NCBI RefSeq assembly: GCF_040581485.1
Contig: NC_090129.1
Location: 34,148,764-34,212,763, forward strand
Direction: 5' to 3'
Source of the DNA: Linepithema humile
Taxonomy: Eukaryota > Arthropoda > Insecta > Hymenoptera > Formicidae
Length of the DNA stretch: 64,000 nucleotides
Positions 39,236 to 53,400 of the stretch are shown here, one piece after another. Each line of letters opens with the position of its first letter. Position 1 is the first letter of the stretch. The notes under the pieces are model-generated. The model worked only from the letters and a program-made list of their open reading frames with translations. It was not told the DNA's origin and searched no databases. The position numbers and the translations under genes are program-made.

Positions 39236-41332
39236 GTCCAGTCGGAATTGTCGTACCTTAGTATTCCATCTGTGAAAACAATGAATTTAATGAAAATTTT
39301 ATTTCCAGAATTTAGAGTAAGTATTTTGATCAAAATTCAAGTTTAAAAAGATTTCGCGAAAACCAAGATTACATTTAAAATTAAAAAGTTTTTTTTCTCC
39401 AGTTATTTCGGTATTTATTCAACTTTTCAGTTAACAAATATTGCAACGTGTTGCGGCAATAAAAGATGAAATTAAATTTTGATGGCACAAAGTCAACCTG
39501 AATTGGCTTAAAAGATAAAGTTCTGATTCATGCATGATAAATGCACAATCTGCTTCTCCCGCCAGCGGCATTTGCCAGCCGCAGGGTTGAAAGGATTAAA
39601 GGAAGCGTTGCTAAGAAGGCGGATGCAATATCAAGTTTGCAAAATAAAGCGATCTAACGGGAATGTAGGTACTTCTCGTTTACCACCCGCGATATCAAAC
39701 TACGGAGCACCGCTTTATGAATATGTAAAGTCCGTTAGAGGCGCCCCGGCAAATTGTTTGCGGATCGCATCAAATATTGACAGGGCGCTTGTAAATTTAT
39801 TCACGGTCGAAATAATGTATAGCGGCCGCGATGAGGCCGGATAAGTTGAAATCTCGATTTTCCCCAGCAACGGAGGAAAATGAAATTCTTATCTTTTGAA
39901 AAAATAAGATTCAGATATTCTCGAATATTGTGAATTTTCAATTTTTAATAATATATATTTGTAACGTTGTATTTTTTTCATGGAAAGATATTTAAACGTT
40001 GACAAATTTTATAAAAGTAACGTAAAATAAGCCAATTCCAGCCAGCTTCTCTCTATGAAATATACTAGAGAGTATTATAGAATATACAGAATTACTAACG
40101 GAATTCCTCTGCGAGTTCGCAGTTGTATAAAACGGGCTTTAATGAACATGTATCAAGGGATGTGCATTCGGAGCAATCGACAGAATCGCCAATTAGAAAG
40201 CGCGTGAGGAAGCTACAAGGACGATAATGAAAATAATAATTAGCCGGCGCGGTTGCGGTCGATTAATTGATATGGGCGCCGAATCGTCATCATTCTGTAG
40301 GGGCACTTAATTAACATGGCCGGCCAATCAAGCGCTCGTTTACTCCCCTAATCGTATCGACACGTTCATTTTCCGCAACACGTTTATTCTTGCTAAATTT
40401 CCTCGGCTAAAAATTCCTTGCAAAATGTTTAATTATCGAAAAGACAAGTGTCAATTACAAATATCAAACATTAAATTACAAAAAAAGGAGGTGAAACTGG
40501 AGATGCTTTTCTAACAATTAAAATAAGTTCAGAAAGAAATTTTAATTCTGTTAAAAAAGTTGCGGGAAAATTAACTGTTAATTGATCTATGAAAGTTTCA
40601 CAAGAAAAAGATAATCGATGAAATCTGTGTATTTCACGCCGAACAGAAATCGAAAGATACAAAAAGCATCGAGATGATCGCAATGGAGATCGCTATCATC
40701 AGAATGGTGACGCGTGATTTGTTGAATTACTGCTCGATCTAACCTCAGTGATCACCCTTGCGTGTTCACCCTTTTGGTATTACCATAGTAAATCAGATTG
40801 ACGCACCCCTTTCGTGTGTGCGAGCCCACCACTGCTTGTTTTAATTACATCAAAAGCGACAGGCGACACGTCGCCCGACACGCAGAGTTCGCTCGTTTTA
40901 CACAAAACTCGAATAAACTTCAAAAACTTTTTTATATGCATTATTACTTACAGTAATATCAAGAATTAAATTACAAATTTATTTTAATTTTAACTGTTGT
41001 TAAATAATACATTATGCTAATTATTATTGTCTCCATCCCTGGACATTAAATGTGTAATTATTTTTAATTGCAAATTTTTTAATTTCCGAAGGAGAGGTTT
41101 TTTTTTATTTTGAATTTTTAAATGATGATTTACGATCTTATAAAGGATATAACTGTTTGATTCTTGGTTGTAGTAAAGTTTGTCTCTCCTAAAGACATAG
41201 TAATTCTTTACCGGGCTGTCAAAACTTCGTAAGACCTTAGAGTGCTGAAAAATGACCTTTTAAGGACGCGCGACGTGAACTATCAGGTGTTGAGAATATC
41301 GATCGATCACCGCATAATTTTATTGATTACAG

Positions 41333-41491
41333 CCGGAGCGAGAGACGGCGGCGGTAGGAGATACCCTGTGATCGTATTTGTGCACGGCGAGAGCTATGAA
41401 TGGAGCAGTGGAAATCCCTACGATGGCAGCGTCCTAGCCAGCTACGGAAGCGTCGTCGTCGTCACTATCAACTATAGACTCGGCATCTTGG
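41333..41491 (+). CDS. Nlg: Neuroligin exon a (first exon seen)
   Basis: Acceptor ttgattacag, donor Ggtgagt. Enters with the last two bases of a split codon and leaves after the first base of a Gly codon. It encodes residues 1-52, with VIVFVHGESYEW, NPYDGSVLASYG and VVVVTINYRLGIL. This is the oxyanion-hole side of the cholinesterase-like fold and continues directly into FLNAN of the next exon, the usual neuroligin order. The exon before it is not found in the 41 kb upstream. Confidence 0.95.
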
Positions 41492-44400
41492 GTGAGTCAT
41501 GACAGATACTTTCAATCCTAGTTTTGTCGATACCTAAATCTTTCCAACTCTAAAGTTCTGGATTTTCAAGAAAGACAAATTTTCTATTTTTTGGATCTGA
41601 AAATCCTCTATAATTCAAATTCCTGAAACTGTGAAATCCTGTATTTTTGGCTTTCTAGATCCTTCTAAATAACTGTTTGAAATTGGAACTCTTCAATTTT
41701 CAAGTTCTTAATACGATCTTTCTTCGGATTCTTAAAATAGTTTTCTTGCTTTTTGTATTTTTACGCAATGAATTTAATTTCCTGCAGAAATAATTCTAAA
41801 TTTTTGCAGCTAGTGGAATTAGATTCTTTTTCTTTTAATTTTACACCTCCAGGTTTCTTTATGAAAATGAGTTGAGTTTTTTACAAATTCTTAGATTAAA
41901 CCTTCCTTAATTCTTCCGTTTTTTCAAATCTATATTTTCTTCACAATCTAGTCTTCCTAATTTTGTTAATTTTTTCTTAATTTCTATACCTGCGTTCCGA
42001 CTCTTCTGCGTTAAATACCTCAATAATTAACCTCGATTGCCGAGTCAGATATAACTTTCACAAACAGTTCAGAACTCAGATAAATCACATATGTTAGTTG
42101 CTCGCTTAATGGTGTGAAACGCTACCTCGCAGCAGTTAAGGTTTGAAACGAACCAGTCGACCGTAGCTCATTAGCTATTTAGGGCCGGTTGCACCGACGT
42201 CACTTAGCGTTAAGTGTGTTTACTCAATTTTCCTGCTCTATCTGGAAGCAACATTTAGACTAAAGGTCATAGTTGCGACAGCAAAGTCCGCATATATGCA
42301 TGCATATTCATGCAAAACTAAGGACACAGCGTTGGCGCAATCCTTGGAACCTGACGATTGATTCAGAACTTGCGTTTGCAGAGACAGCGCATGTACGCTT
42401 ATCTCGAGACCCTGTTAGAACTTGTTACCCCGCGACGTTTGACACGACCGGTCGGAGAAAAAACAGCCGCGAAAAAAGCAGAAGTGCACGAAGAAGCGAA
42501 CGGTGAGAAGTTGGCGGCCGCGAACGCCACGGGGATTGCAAGTTCCGGCGACCCGAGGCTTGTTGCCTGGCAACCCGGGCAACCAAATCTAATAGGAAAC
42601 TCATTACGGCCAGGTCTTCCGTTTCACCAAACTAAATTCTTGACTCCACCCTCTCCCTTTCTCTCATCCTACTCTCTTCGGCGCGACAGCGCCCCGCCAT
42701 TCTCGTCTATCACCCCATACCGCATACAGGGTGTCTTAATACCATTTCTTCCTCAGCTTCCAAACGAAACAGAATTGAAAATCGCGGGTCTTTAAATCAA
42801 GCAGATCTAAGAATTTGAGAGTCCAAAAATCTCGGAAACCGACCAAAAATCCATGTTGGATTCAATTCTAATTGGAGATTAACTTTGAATTAATTATTGT
42901 CAGATTAAACGCTAAATAATTATTATTTGTCGCTGTCATTATCACGTCATATCAGATTGAGCTAGATGCTTTTACGTTAATGAAATAACTTGCGTTAGAA
43001 TGGAGGCTAGCGACAAGGGAGACGTCAAAGGGACAGTTTTCATCAACATTAATTCAAGAGTCCGCGATAATTCGCATGCTAACAGCGCATAGTAAATTTG
43101 TGTTGATTCCATCGATAACAGGATGAAAAACAAAAAGAGATGCGAGGAAAAAAAAAACACAACAGGATAAAATGGCGACGCCCAGGAAATTCCACTCCGC
43201 GGTAGCCGCAATTTTTTCCCTCCGTTTTTTTTTTTTTCATTTTCCTTCGTTTCGGAAAAATGATGCGGTGCTTTGTGAATACCGCACCGACCGGCGATAC
43301 TCACCAACACCTATTCCCTCCTCCCGCTCCCTTTCCCTTCCCGCTATAATGCTCTGCGTGTGTACCAGCGTGTACCGGAAAATTTAAATCAACGAATAGC
43401 GTTCAGCAGTTCTATTGTAACGAGAAGAATAGGAGACGCGGAAGCGCAACGCGACAGATACGCCGGAGGTTGAATATCAAATGGGACATGACCAGTGCTT
43501 TATTTCTATTCCGCTTTCACGTTTCGCACTTTTCTGATGCGTGTAAGCGCGTGCGCAAGTGCTTTGTGCATTTTTTTCTTTTTTTTTTCTTTTTTTGAAA
43601 TCGGAGTAGAGGGTCGTTATTGAATCCAACTAAACATGGCCCGAAGGTGGAAAGACGAAATAACGAGATGTCTCTCGTCATAAGATAAAAATGTACCGGT
43701 GACACAAATATCCCACACGAAAATCTCAGCGCGGCTCTAATTTTTCTGGAGTTTTGCATCCGAAGAATTCGAGAACGAGATACGGGCATTGTACTATTTG
43801 ACAATTTAATCAGAATTAGATTGGTAATAGAAGCATTCCATTTGGACAGAGTCTTGAAATATGAATGTAACAATCAATGAAAGCTTTAACAGAAATTCAA
43901 ACAGCAAGAAACTTAAGGAAAATTTTTTTTTATGATCACCGATTATTACTTTGCAAGAACTGAGTGGAAAAGTGGAGAGTAAATTAGCCAAGGCATGTTA
44001 AATAGTCTGGAATATCAAGAACTTCTGCACAAAGATAAAAAAGAAATGAATAAGAGCTGCTAATATTCTGTTATAAAACATTCTTAACAACTCGGAGACA
44101 ATTTCATTGGCATTTCTGCAAGAAAATTAAGACAATAAAATCTCGAAAGGAAGATATAAGAAAAAGTTGGATATTACTTACGTGACAATTTAATCAAACG
44201 GTTATTTATTAGGCGGAAAATCTCAGAAAAGTGTTGCGCTAATCCCGGAAGGATTTATAAGGATTCCACCAAATCTTATATAAGAATCCCAGAAAAGGGA
44301 CATTTGGGCGTTTTTCCACTCAGAATGAGGCTTTCCAAATTATCGATTTGGCAGCGGGAAACAGTCGGCGCAACATCGTTGACCCAGATCCTAGCGACGG

Positions 44401-47400
44401 TAACGCCTCTCTTGTTAAGGCAGCGAGTACCCTAAAGTTAATGCGCACCGGCAAGTATATATATATGGGTGGCTCATAATGGAAATAATCCTCTTAGCTT
44501 TGCGAAGAACGGTCTACAGTATGTCGGCTGGTAAATATGATGGATAATTTAATGGCGCAGCATGTTTCGAGCGGCAAACACACCGGCCAAGCGCGACTCC
44601 TGTTGCGAGCGATAAAATATCACGAAACTTAACGACAGCAACAATCGTCGAATTCGCGACTTAAGTCGGCGGAAAGAAGGCGGAAAGGAGGCCGAAACCT
44701 TCCCGAGGGGTCAATCCGATTCAAACAGCGGCTAATCGAATTTCCCTCTCCGCCTATATTAAAAGCGAGTCGAATTAATTGACTACACAGAGAACTGACA
44801 CTGCTGATAATTCCTGGTTTCGCAAGATCCAATTAGGAAACGATTTTAAGGATAATTGTTACGAAAGTATTTTTATTTTCTGCTAATTTTGTTCGTATAG
44901 AAACGTTAAGAAACATCGAGAGTGCGAACGGTCGTTGCCGCGCTTAAGTGAATTCTGTAATTTGACCAAGATCTAGAAACAGAAAGAATGCAACTATAAT
45001 CACTAATTGGAGACATTTAACCCGTGAATGGCCACGTGAAAATGTTTCGAATTCCACAATTTGTAATATGCAATATATTGCTGGTAGCAGCGATTGTTGA
45101 ATAAAATCTGAAAATTCCGCGCGCAACTTTTCACGCAAGAAAAACCACCCATCATTCGCGGGTTGATTAAAACCACCTTGTTATTATCCAAAACTTGTAT
45201 TATCGTAACTTTCTCATATTACAGTATTGACTTTTGATATCAGCGTGCAGTTCCGTGGGAGTAAAAGACTGTTCCGATGAAACAAATACGGGAATAAATA
45301 TAAACAAACTTGAACAGCTGGCAGATTTATGCTGGCGAATTTATTTTGGCGGAAACGGAAGGGAAAGAGTAAAGTCGGTTCGCTGATGAATGTATTTCAA
45401 TGAGAGCAAAGTCGAAATATGCATCGTGACAATACGACAAGCCTGGAGTAAGACTGTTGCCAATGGCGCCATCCGGCTCTCATAAATAACATTTCGACTC
45501 CGCCAATTGATAGTGATATCGCGTTCGGCGAAACGATACGCAAAGTAGGACGTGATACGTGCCTGGGCACTAAATCATGCCGACTGCTCACCAGACAGGG
45601 AGGAGGGGAGGGTCCAATCTCTATATCCCCGACTATTTAACCCTTGCATGCAGACAGGCTGCGCTCGGCGCAATATTTCTAAAAATTGAACGGTAAAACC
45701 TAACCTAACCTAACCTAACTTAGATAACCGAATAGATATGCAGAAATCAATTTGCTGTCGAACAGTTTGTTTTTTTTTTTTTCATTTTTGGGTAACAAAT
45801 TTTTCAAATAATCCTCGTATTGCAACGATTCTGAATTTTTTTTTTTATAACTTAATTTCTGGGTTCGGTGTTCATAAATAACAATGATCGGCAATTGAGA
45901 CACTCACTCGCGTGAAAGTGAGCATAACTAGAGCCTAGTGACTTTCTCATTTCGAGATATTCAGGCACGAACCACTTCCATTTTATTGTGCCGCACGATT
46001 TATATTGCCTGTCACTCGATAATCCGCGACATGCGACGATTGGAATTAACCCCGGTGGGCGGTAATTCCGGTGCGATCACCGGTGATGTTATACTAGCCG
46101 TAACCGGCGATAATGGACACCGAGAGCCTCGCGCTGACCATAAACGGGGCTTGTTTTGATTGCAGGCTTTCTAAACGCCAACACAGACTCGCACTTACGC
46201 TCGCCTGCGAATTACGGCCTGATGGACCAAATCGCCGCATTACACTGGGTGCAGGAGAACATCGCTTATTTCGGGGGTGATCCTGGAAACGTCACGCTGG
46301 TGGGACACGGCACCGGCGCCGCCTGCGTGAACTTCCTGATGACCAGCCGCGCAGTTCCTGACGGTGAGTTCACACTCCACACACATAATATTCCTGAATT
46401 TCTATTTAACATCTTATATCGGATAATTATTGATTCCTGTGCTTTTTTCATTCGATATCTATTCGATACAACAATTTATTGTTTTGAATACGAAATTCGT
46501 AAAGAACTATTTCTCTTGTCGTCGACATGTGAAAACACAATAATATTACGTTGAATTGAATGAAAGAGGAGAGAAGGAATGTGAGGGGGGATGATGAAGG
46601 TCGAAGGGCGAGAAGCCACACGAGACAGAGGAGCCAGGAATAATGGGGTGGTTTACCAGATGCCATAAATTACCAAGGAATCAGCTGGCCCGACTACCAT
46701 TGACAACTCCCAACTGTTGTGAATTATCATCCAGAAGGTCCCGGTGATAAGCTCTGTGGTTCCGAAACAGATTGCTACACTTTGTTTTTTGTCCCCTCGC
46801 GCCAGAATAAATTTAAGACCGTGCCATTTATTGGAGGACACGGCAAAGAATAATAATAGAGCTTACCGGTTTCTTGCTAATAAATAATATCTCCCTTTTT
46901 TTTTTTCACTTCGATTCTTCTTCGCAAAAATTGATTACAATATCGTGATGAATGGTAAGGAGTAATGGAGCTTAAATCTCCCGCCTTTAATTATATCTTA
47001 GTCCTTTCAAATCCTGATTTCTCGATTCCTTCGATTTCTCTATTGCTTTAATCGCGAATTTGAACTTCCCGATTTCTCGATTCTGCTTTTCTTCTAATTC
47101 TGATGTTCGTGTCTCTTCGAGTCCTTCGTTTCCTTTGATCCGACACCTTTAATTCGTTGCTTGGCTACTGGGATCCAGCTCCCTCGAAGGAATTAATTAA
47201 TCCTCAGGTATTATGGAGGACTGCCATTAAATCCAAGTAACGCGACAGAATTTGAGCCCGCGATAATCCTTTAATAGTCCTTTAATGTCGCGAGCTTCGA
47301 CACCGTCTTATCGTTCGGTGTCGTCCGCTCTCGGCGACGACGGATATCGGAAGAACGAGGCCATCTTGATTCTGTAATGTCGGAAATACGTCGAGGATGC

Positions 47401-50400
47401 TGTCCGGATATTCAGAGTTTACCCCGGTATCTCCTTCGCTAAATGAATGAGATCCAATCGGATATCGACATGTATCGGGCTGATAAGACCTCTCGTGAAG
47501 ACACATTTCGTCGAACATCAAGATCGTTTGATTGGCGAAACAAAGGTTACGCGTGGAAGAATATTTATTTAGCTACATTTATATAGCTGTATTTAAACCG
47601 CAATTATTAATTTACTATCTACAATTTTTCGCAATTTTTACGTGCAAAAGTCTTTTCCGCGAGAAATAAGTTTGCTCAAAACAATTTTTGGCCTTCAAAT
47701 TTTTTTTTTAATTTATTTTATTAATTAAAGCAACACTACTTTGTGTGTATATGCACAATAATGTTCCGACAAGCACGTGTATTAAGATTAACGATTCACA
47801 AGATTGGAATTAAGCGACTTATTCCGGGGTTCTCTGTGTAAAATAATAGACAAACTAGCACGATGAAACTGTGAGGTCGTGCTTATCCTACCGCTTTAAT
47901 TTTCTTTATAGTGCAAATTATACACCCTCTTGTCTAATGTCTCATATGCTTTTAGGAAAATTAATAATTAATAAACTCCAGTTTCCAGCTAATTCTGTGG
48001 TTACAGGAATATATTTTTATTTTATTATTATTATTAAAAAGAAGAAACTTACAATTTTTTATTTTCTTTAAAATCTTGACTACATGTAGATAACATTAAT
48101 CAAACATATTTTTATAATCAACGTTGAGATATAAAATGAGGCTATCGAATGCTATATATAACATTTTTTTACTACATTTTGCAATATTATAAAATAAAGT
48201 GCATTTTATTTACTTGAAACATTTTGTATTTAGCGACGTTCAATACGTCTTGCTTGTCATTTTCATAGCGGAAATCGTTGATAGCGCCGTAATGGAAGTC
48301 GTTGATTGGAAATAAAGCTATCGAGCGGTCGGGATGAGTATTCGTTACTATGCATTGAAACCCTCGGATTGTATTTCGTTTACTCAGGTAATATCGCAGC
48401 TTTGCTCGCGAAGAGAATCGACCCCGAAATCACGCCGAAAATTCAATTTCTGTGTTGCGATATATAATCTTTTCCCACGCGAACAAACACTTTTGCATTA
48501 TGAGATATGATTTGCATATTCCAAGATAAAACGGGCTCTTTCGGAAAGCATGATACAAGAATTTCATACGCGAATTCCGGAATCGCATCTAGAATGCAGT
48601 GATTCTGAGATGGGATCTTCTTCGCGAGATGCAAAACGTTTTCAGAAAACCGAGAATGCAAAAATTGCAACGTGCTAAAATTGTACGATAATTATTCTGC
48701 TCTTTCAGTTGCGCCTTTCGTAAAAAGCAAAAATCAATTTTCAGGCCGATGTGGGCTTGACAAACCTCACAAAATGTATATATGTGTATGTGTAGCATTA
48801 ATAACGGCTCGATTGCAGGTCTGTTGTTCCATCGAGGCGTCCTGATGTCAGGCAGCGCGCTTTCACCCTGGGCGTTGGTGAGAGGCGCCGCCAATTACGC
48901 CATGCAGGTCGCCAAACACCTAAATTGTTCGTTGGTGAGTACTAGCAAACATGTCCGTCCGATCGTCGAAATTATCCTGCGCGTCAGTCTATAATTTCAT
49001 TAACCCCTTCCGTTATTCCCTTCCACTATTAATTTCCCGGAAATGTGGCATTTTTATTTACGAATGTTATGCACCTAAATAATACAATGCTAAAATTAAC
49101 AGACACCGACTGCAGCAATGTTGCAAAAGTTGCATTTTAATTATTAGATTAACTTTTTGAAAAGAAGAAATTAAATTTAACAAATTTTTCTAATTACGTT
49201 AAGCTAAAAAAGAATTAAATAAAATGTTAAAAACAGAAAAGCTGGCGCAAAAAATTTTTCAACAATTCAAGCACGTTCTTTCGACAGATTTCAACTTCGC
49301 GAAAGAAATAAACGCGTTGAAATTAGCATTAAATTTAGATGCGTATCGTTTATTTCAGTTTCGCGAGGTTGATCGACAGGATACGTTTCGTTTCATCGCA
49401 TCGTATCACTTGTAGCATTAATTCTTATTCGCTCGTTTTCAAACGCGACTAGTATAATTCACAATAATGCCAATCGTCGGCGGCGAAACGGCTGCGTAAA
49501 AGCGGATGAACATAAATTAAAATATCAAATGCGCGAATAACGGCGCAGCCGTGTTTTTACAGCGTTAATTACGCAATACCAATTATATTAACGGTGCGTT
49601 TCAATTAAGCTAATATACACCGGAGACATACAACAGCCCCAATAGGCGACAGCGCGCGCGCGCGCACTTTCAATAAAAGAGACGCTAAATTTCGCAAATT
49701 GCGAATTGGGCGAGGCAAATTTAGTGTATAGTATACTGAAACGACAGTAATTATTTTATCAGTTGGAAACTTTTGTATTAGCTGAAGGACATTTTGTACC
49801 ACTTGTGTTAAAATTACGTATCAATATAAATTAAAAATAATAATAATAACGTAAAATGTAATATTGAATAAAAACCTTAAGTAACCTTCAAAAGTTAATA
49901 AAAAGCACTACTGCGCTACGTTACATAGATTCTTCGTTCTTTTTATTCGTCTTTTCTTCTTTTTTTTTTACGATACACATCCTGTACTACAGACGCTATG
50001 AAAAATATGTTTTTCTCGCTTGACGGTTATTTTTATTGAAGGTGAATTACGTACTTGGCCCACTTTATAACTGCAGAGCCACCGTGACGTCTTCTTTATT
50101 GAAATTGATATGCAGCGACGATATTTCCGATCCGCATCGAGAACCCTGATATCTATAAGCCCGACGCGTTCTCGTCCGTCAAAAATAACCCAATAAAAGA
50201 TAACCCGGTTTCATCGGTGTTTTTCCAATTCGAACTTTCCCCCGTGTGTATTTCGGAGGTGTGCGAGAGAGGACGGGAATAAAATTGATTTCCGCTACAA
50301 GTTCGCTGATCCGAACAGCATAATATAATCCCTACCTCGATTTCCATTTTCACGCACGCCACCATTTTTCCGCGAGGCACTTTCAGAAACATCGGGAAAC

Positions 50401-53400
50401 AATCGACGTTTAATCCTCATTTAATCGTTACTTTCTATATCGAGCCGCAAATTTGTTCTCTTTTAGACTCTATAACATTGTTTTTCGGATAACGAATCAG
50501 AATTTTTTTCTACATTAATAACACGCGTCAAATAAAAATTTCATAAAATTTATTTCATATTAATTTGCTGGTTGAAGAATGCCTTTCGTTATATTTATTT
50601 TATCTTACGAGATGATATTTTTGTTTTGCTCGTGCGATGAAAGGTTCTCATATATTTCTTATTTTATAGACTGTATACAATAAACTGCACTTAATGCGCG
50701 AAGCAATTCACATGGTAAATCGCCTGAGCGTGGTAGAAGAGTTTCCAGAATTAGTGCATTTTGGCGCGCTATATGCAGGATCGCGTCGGGAAAGGGTCGA
50801 CATTTTCCGGCGGTATTTTCCGGCGAGAATATATCGTCAGAATGAGCTGGCGCCTTAACGAGGGCCGGCGCACCGCCGACAAGGTAAACAAGATTTTCGT
50901 GCGTCGCTCAGCGAAATTCAGCGATGTGCAAGCTGCCGCCGGTCCAAAGATCGGCTAGTTTCGGCGGCGATTCGCTTTAATCCGGCCGTACGCAAATGAA
51001 TTGCTTTAACGCTGGTAATCGTCTTTGGAAATCCAACTCGCAACGCAGACGGAAGCTAGCCGCAATCGAATGTCGAATCGGCCGCTGACGAAATGGGCGA
51101 GTCCCACGTGTGCAAATTACCTGCGCAATCTCGTACACATAAACGAGAACCCGTTCATCGCCAAATGGGAATGTTCTCGATTGCGCCTCGTTCCGATAAG
51201 ATTGTTAGCGCAATTGTCTAGTCGACTTGGGGCTAATATAATACATTATACAGCTAATGAATCCCTAAACTTTATTACAAAAATTAGAAAAATAAATTTA
51301 ATACTTCCTTTTCTGTGCATTTTTTTTAATGCTAACAATATTTAACTTTCTTATATTTATAAAGTTTGAAAAAAACCAAGTGATGGATAATCAAGGACAT
51401 TTCGATCTTACTGACGTGCCGTTATTATTCCGTTGCAGGCGGCAGGAGATCCCTCAGTCCTGCTAAGATGCTTGAGGGACGTGTCCTTGAGCGAACTAGT
51501 GTCGGTGCCTGTTAAAGGATTGGAATTTGCGCCAGCCTTCGGCCCTAGTATAGACGGTGTCGTAATCGATCCCGGCGATCCCGAGGATCAGGACTACACT
51601 CTACAGGTCGACACGATCAATACGCTTAACAACATTCTTCTGCGGAAGGACGTCGTGGCGAAACTGTCGAGGTATCTGCCAATTTCTCTTTTTGCCTCAG
51701 TCGTTATAACTCGCGAGAACGAACTTCAAGACAAGAGAAAAATAAATAGAGCGGGAACAATACCGGAGACCTCCCTCTTCTCTCGTAGAAATATCACGAA
51801 GAAAAAGGAAGTCGTATCCTATAGCGTCCGGGGACAACCTTTTCATTCTTCGTTGAAAAATATTGAAAGCTCCCGTAAACAAGACTGGAGAACCTCGGAA
51901 TTTTAATACCTAACAATTATAAAGAGATTATAAGTATCTAAGAATCTTGAGAATTTTTCTATGCAGAGATAAGAAGATACCTAACAGCTTTTCATGCTTG
52001 CGTATACTGTTAATTTTTCCCGTTTATTTCTATATTTTATATCAAAATTTCCTATAAAAAAATGCGGTACTTTAAGAATCGAAGAGAAGAATGTAAGAGA
52101 GTTCTGCAGCCGTAGAGAAATTTCGATAATATCTTGAAAGAAAAATCCTTCTATATTTTCACGAAAAAGCCTGTAGTCGAAAATGTTTGATCGATTGCAA
52201 ACTCATTTACATTTTATGGAGTATTTTTATTCTTTGAGACATATAAAAGAAGGCTCATAAATTTGCAGGTACGATCTGATGGTGGGGGTTGTTCGCTCGG
52301 AAGCGTATTTTTCGCTAACCGCTGACGATGCTCAATACGGAATTGAGGCCGACAGGAGGACAAAAATCCTACGTGAATTCGTGCGAAACACGTACACGTA
52401 TCACCAACCCGAGATTCTAGCAACTATAATAAATGAGTACACAGACTGGGAGCGTCCTGTGCAGCATCCAGTCAATATTAGGTGACTTAATTAAGAATAA
52501 CATTTGCCGTGTTTTTTTTAACTTACTTTGATTATTTATTCTGTTAATTATTTATTATGTATTGGCAACAAATAATTATCAAATTCTATTGACGACAGAT
52601 ATTATATTAATCGCTATTGTTATTATATAAATATTATATAAATTATATAAATAATATTATATAAATTATTATATAAAGTCATGATAATTAACTATTTACA
52701 TTTATCAATTTTTCATCTATAATTGTCTGTTTTATTATTTATCATGTATATTATATTATTGACTAGGACATTATTTATTAAGTATTCTGTCGTTTCACAC
52801 CTTAGATTCTTTTATTTCAATTAATATATTTTTATTTTTATTGTAATACAACTATAAAAATCGAAGAAAATAATGCAAACATTGTGTTTTTTAACATTTC
52901 TTTCAGTTACATATTCTATTACTATAAGTTTATCTTTAGCCAGAGAAAAGTATTTGAAGTACATTATATATGAAAACCACAAAAGGGATTATCCATCCTT
53001 TTTTCCAGGGACGAGACCCTGGAGGCTCTAGGAGATGCGAATACGGTCGCCCCGGCGACGAGAACCGCAGATCTTCACAGCCAATCCCATAGGAATTCCT
53101 ATCTATATGTCTTCGACTATCAAACGAAATACGGAGACTATCCTCAGGTTTGTGATGAGCCGAGATAGTACTTTTTACCGAATAAACCGGAATGAAAAGA
53201 GGTTTGAAAAATCTAGATTCTGCAAAATCTGGAGGATTAAAGATATCTGAAGGCACACCGATATTTCTAAAATTACATATGTATAAAAAAAAATGGTGTA
53301 GTTTATTTATCTATTTTTATTTACTCAAGATACCTCAAGGTATTTATTTATTTTTCTATATTAGATATATACGAGACAGAAGTTAGGATTCACCGGAAAC

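Larger units (their letters stand above)
34186..41332. other. No gene seen: last part of the presumed long intron before exon a
   Basis: AT-rich DNA with GC-richer patches at about 35610-36060, 37780-38230, 38790-39050, 39530-39850 and 40110-40370. A 178-codon frame at 35607-36143 starts with ATG and contains one hydrophobic stretch, but has no recognisable family; see findings. Exon a begins at 41333. Confidence 0.55.
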
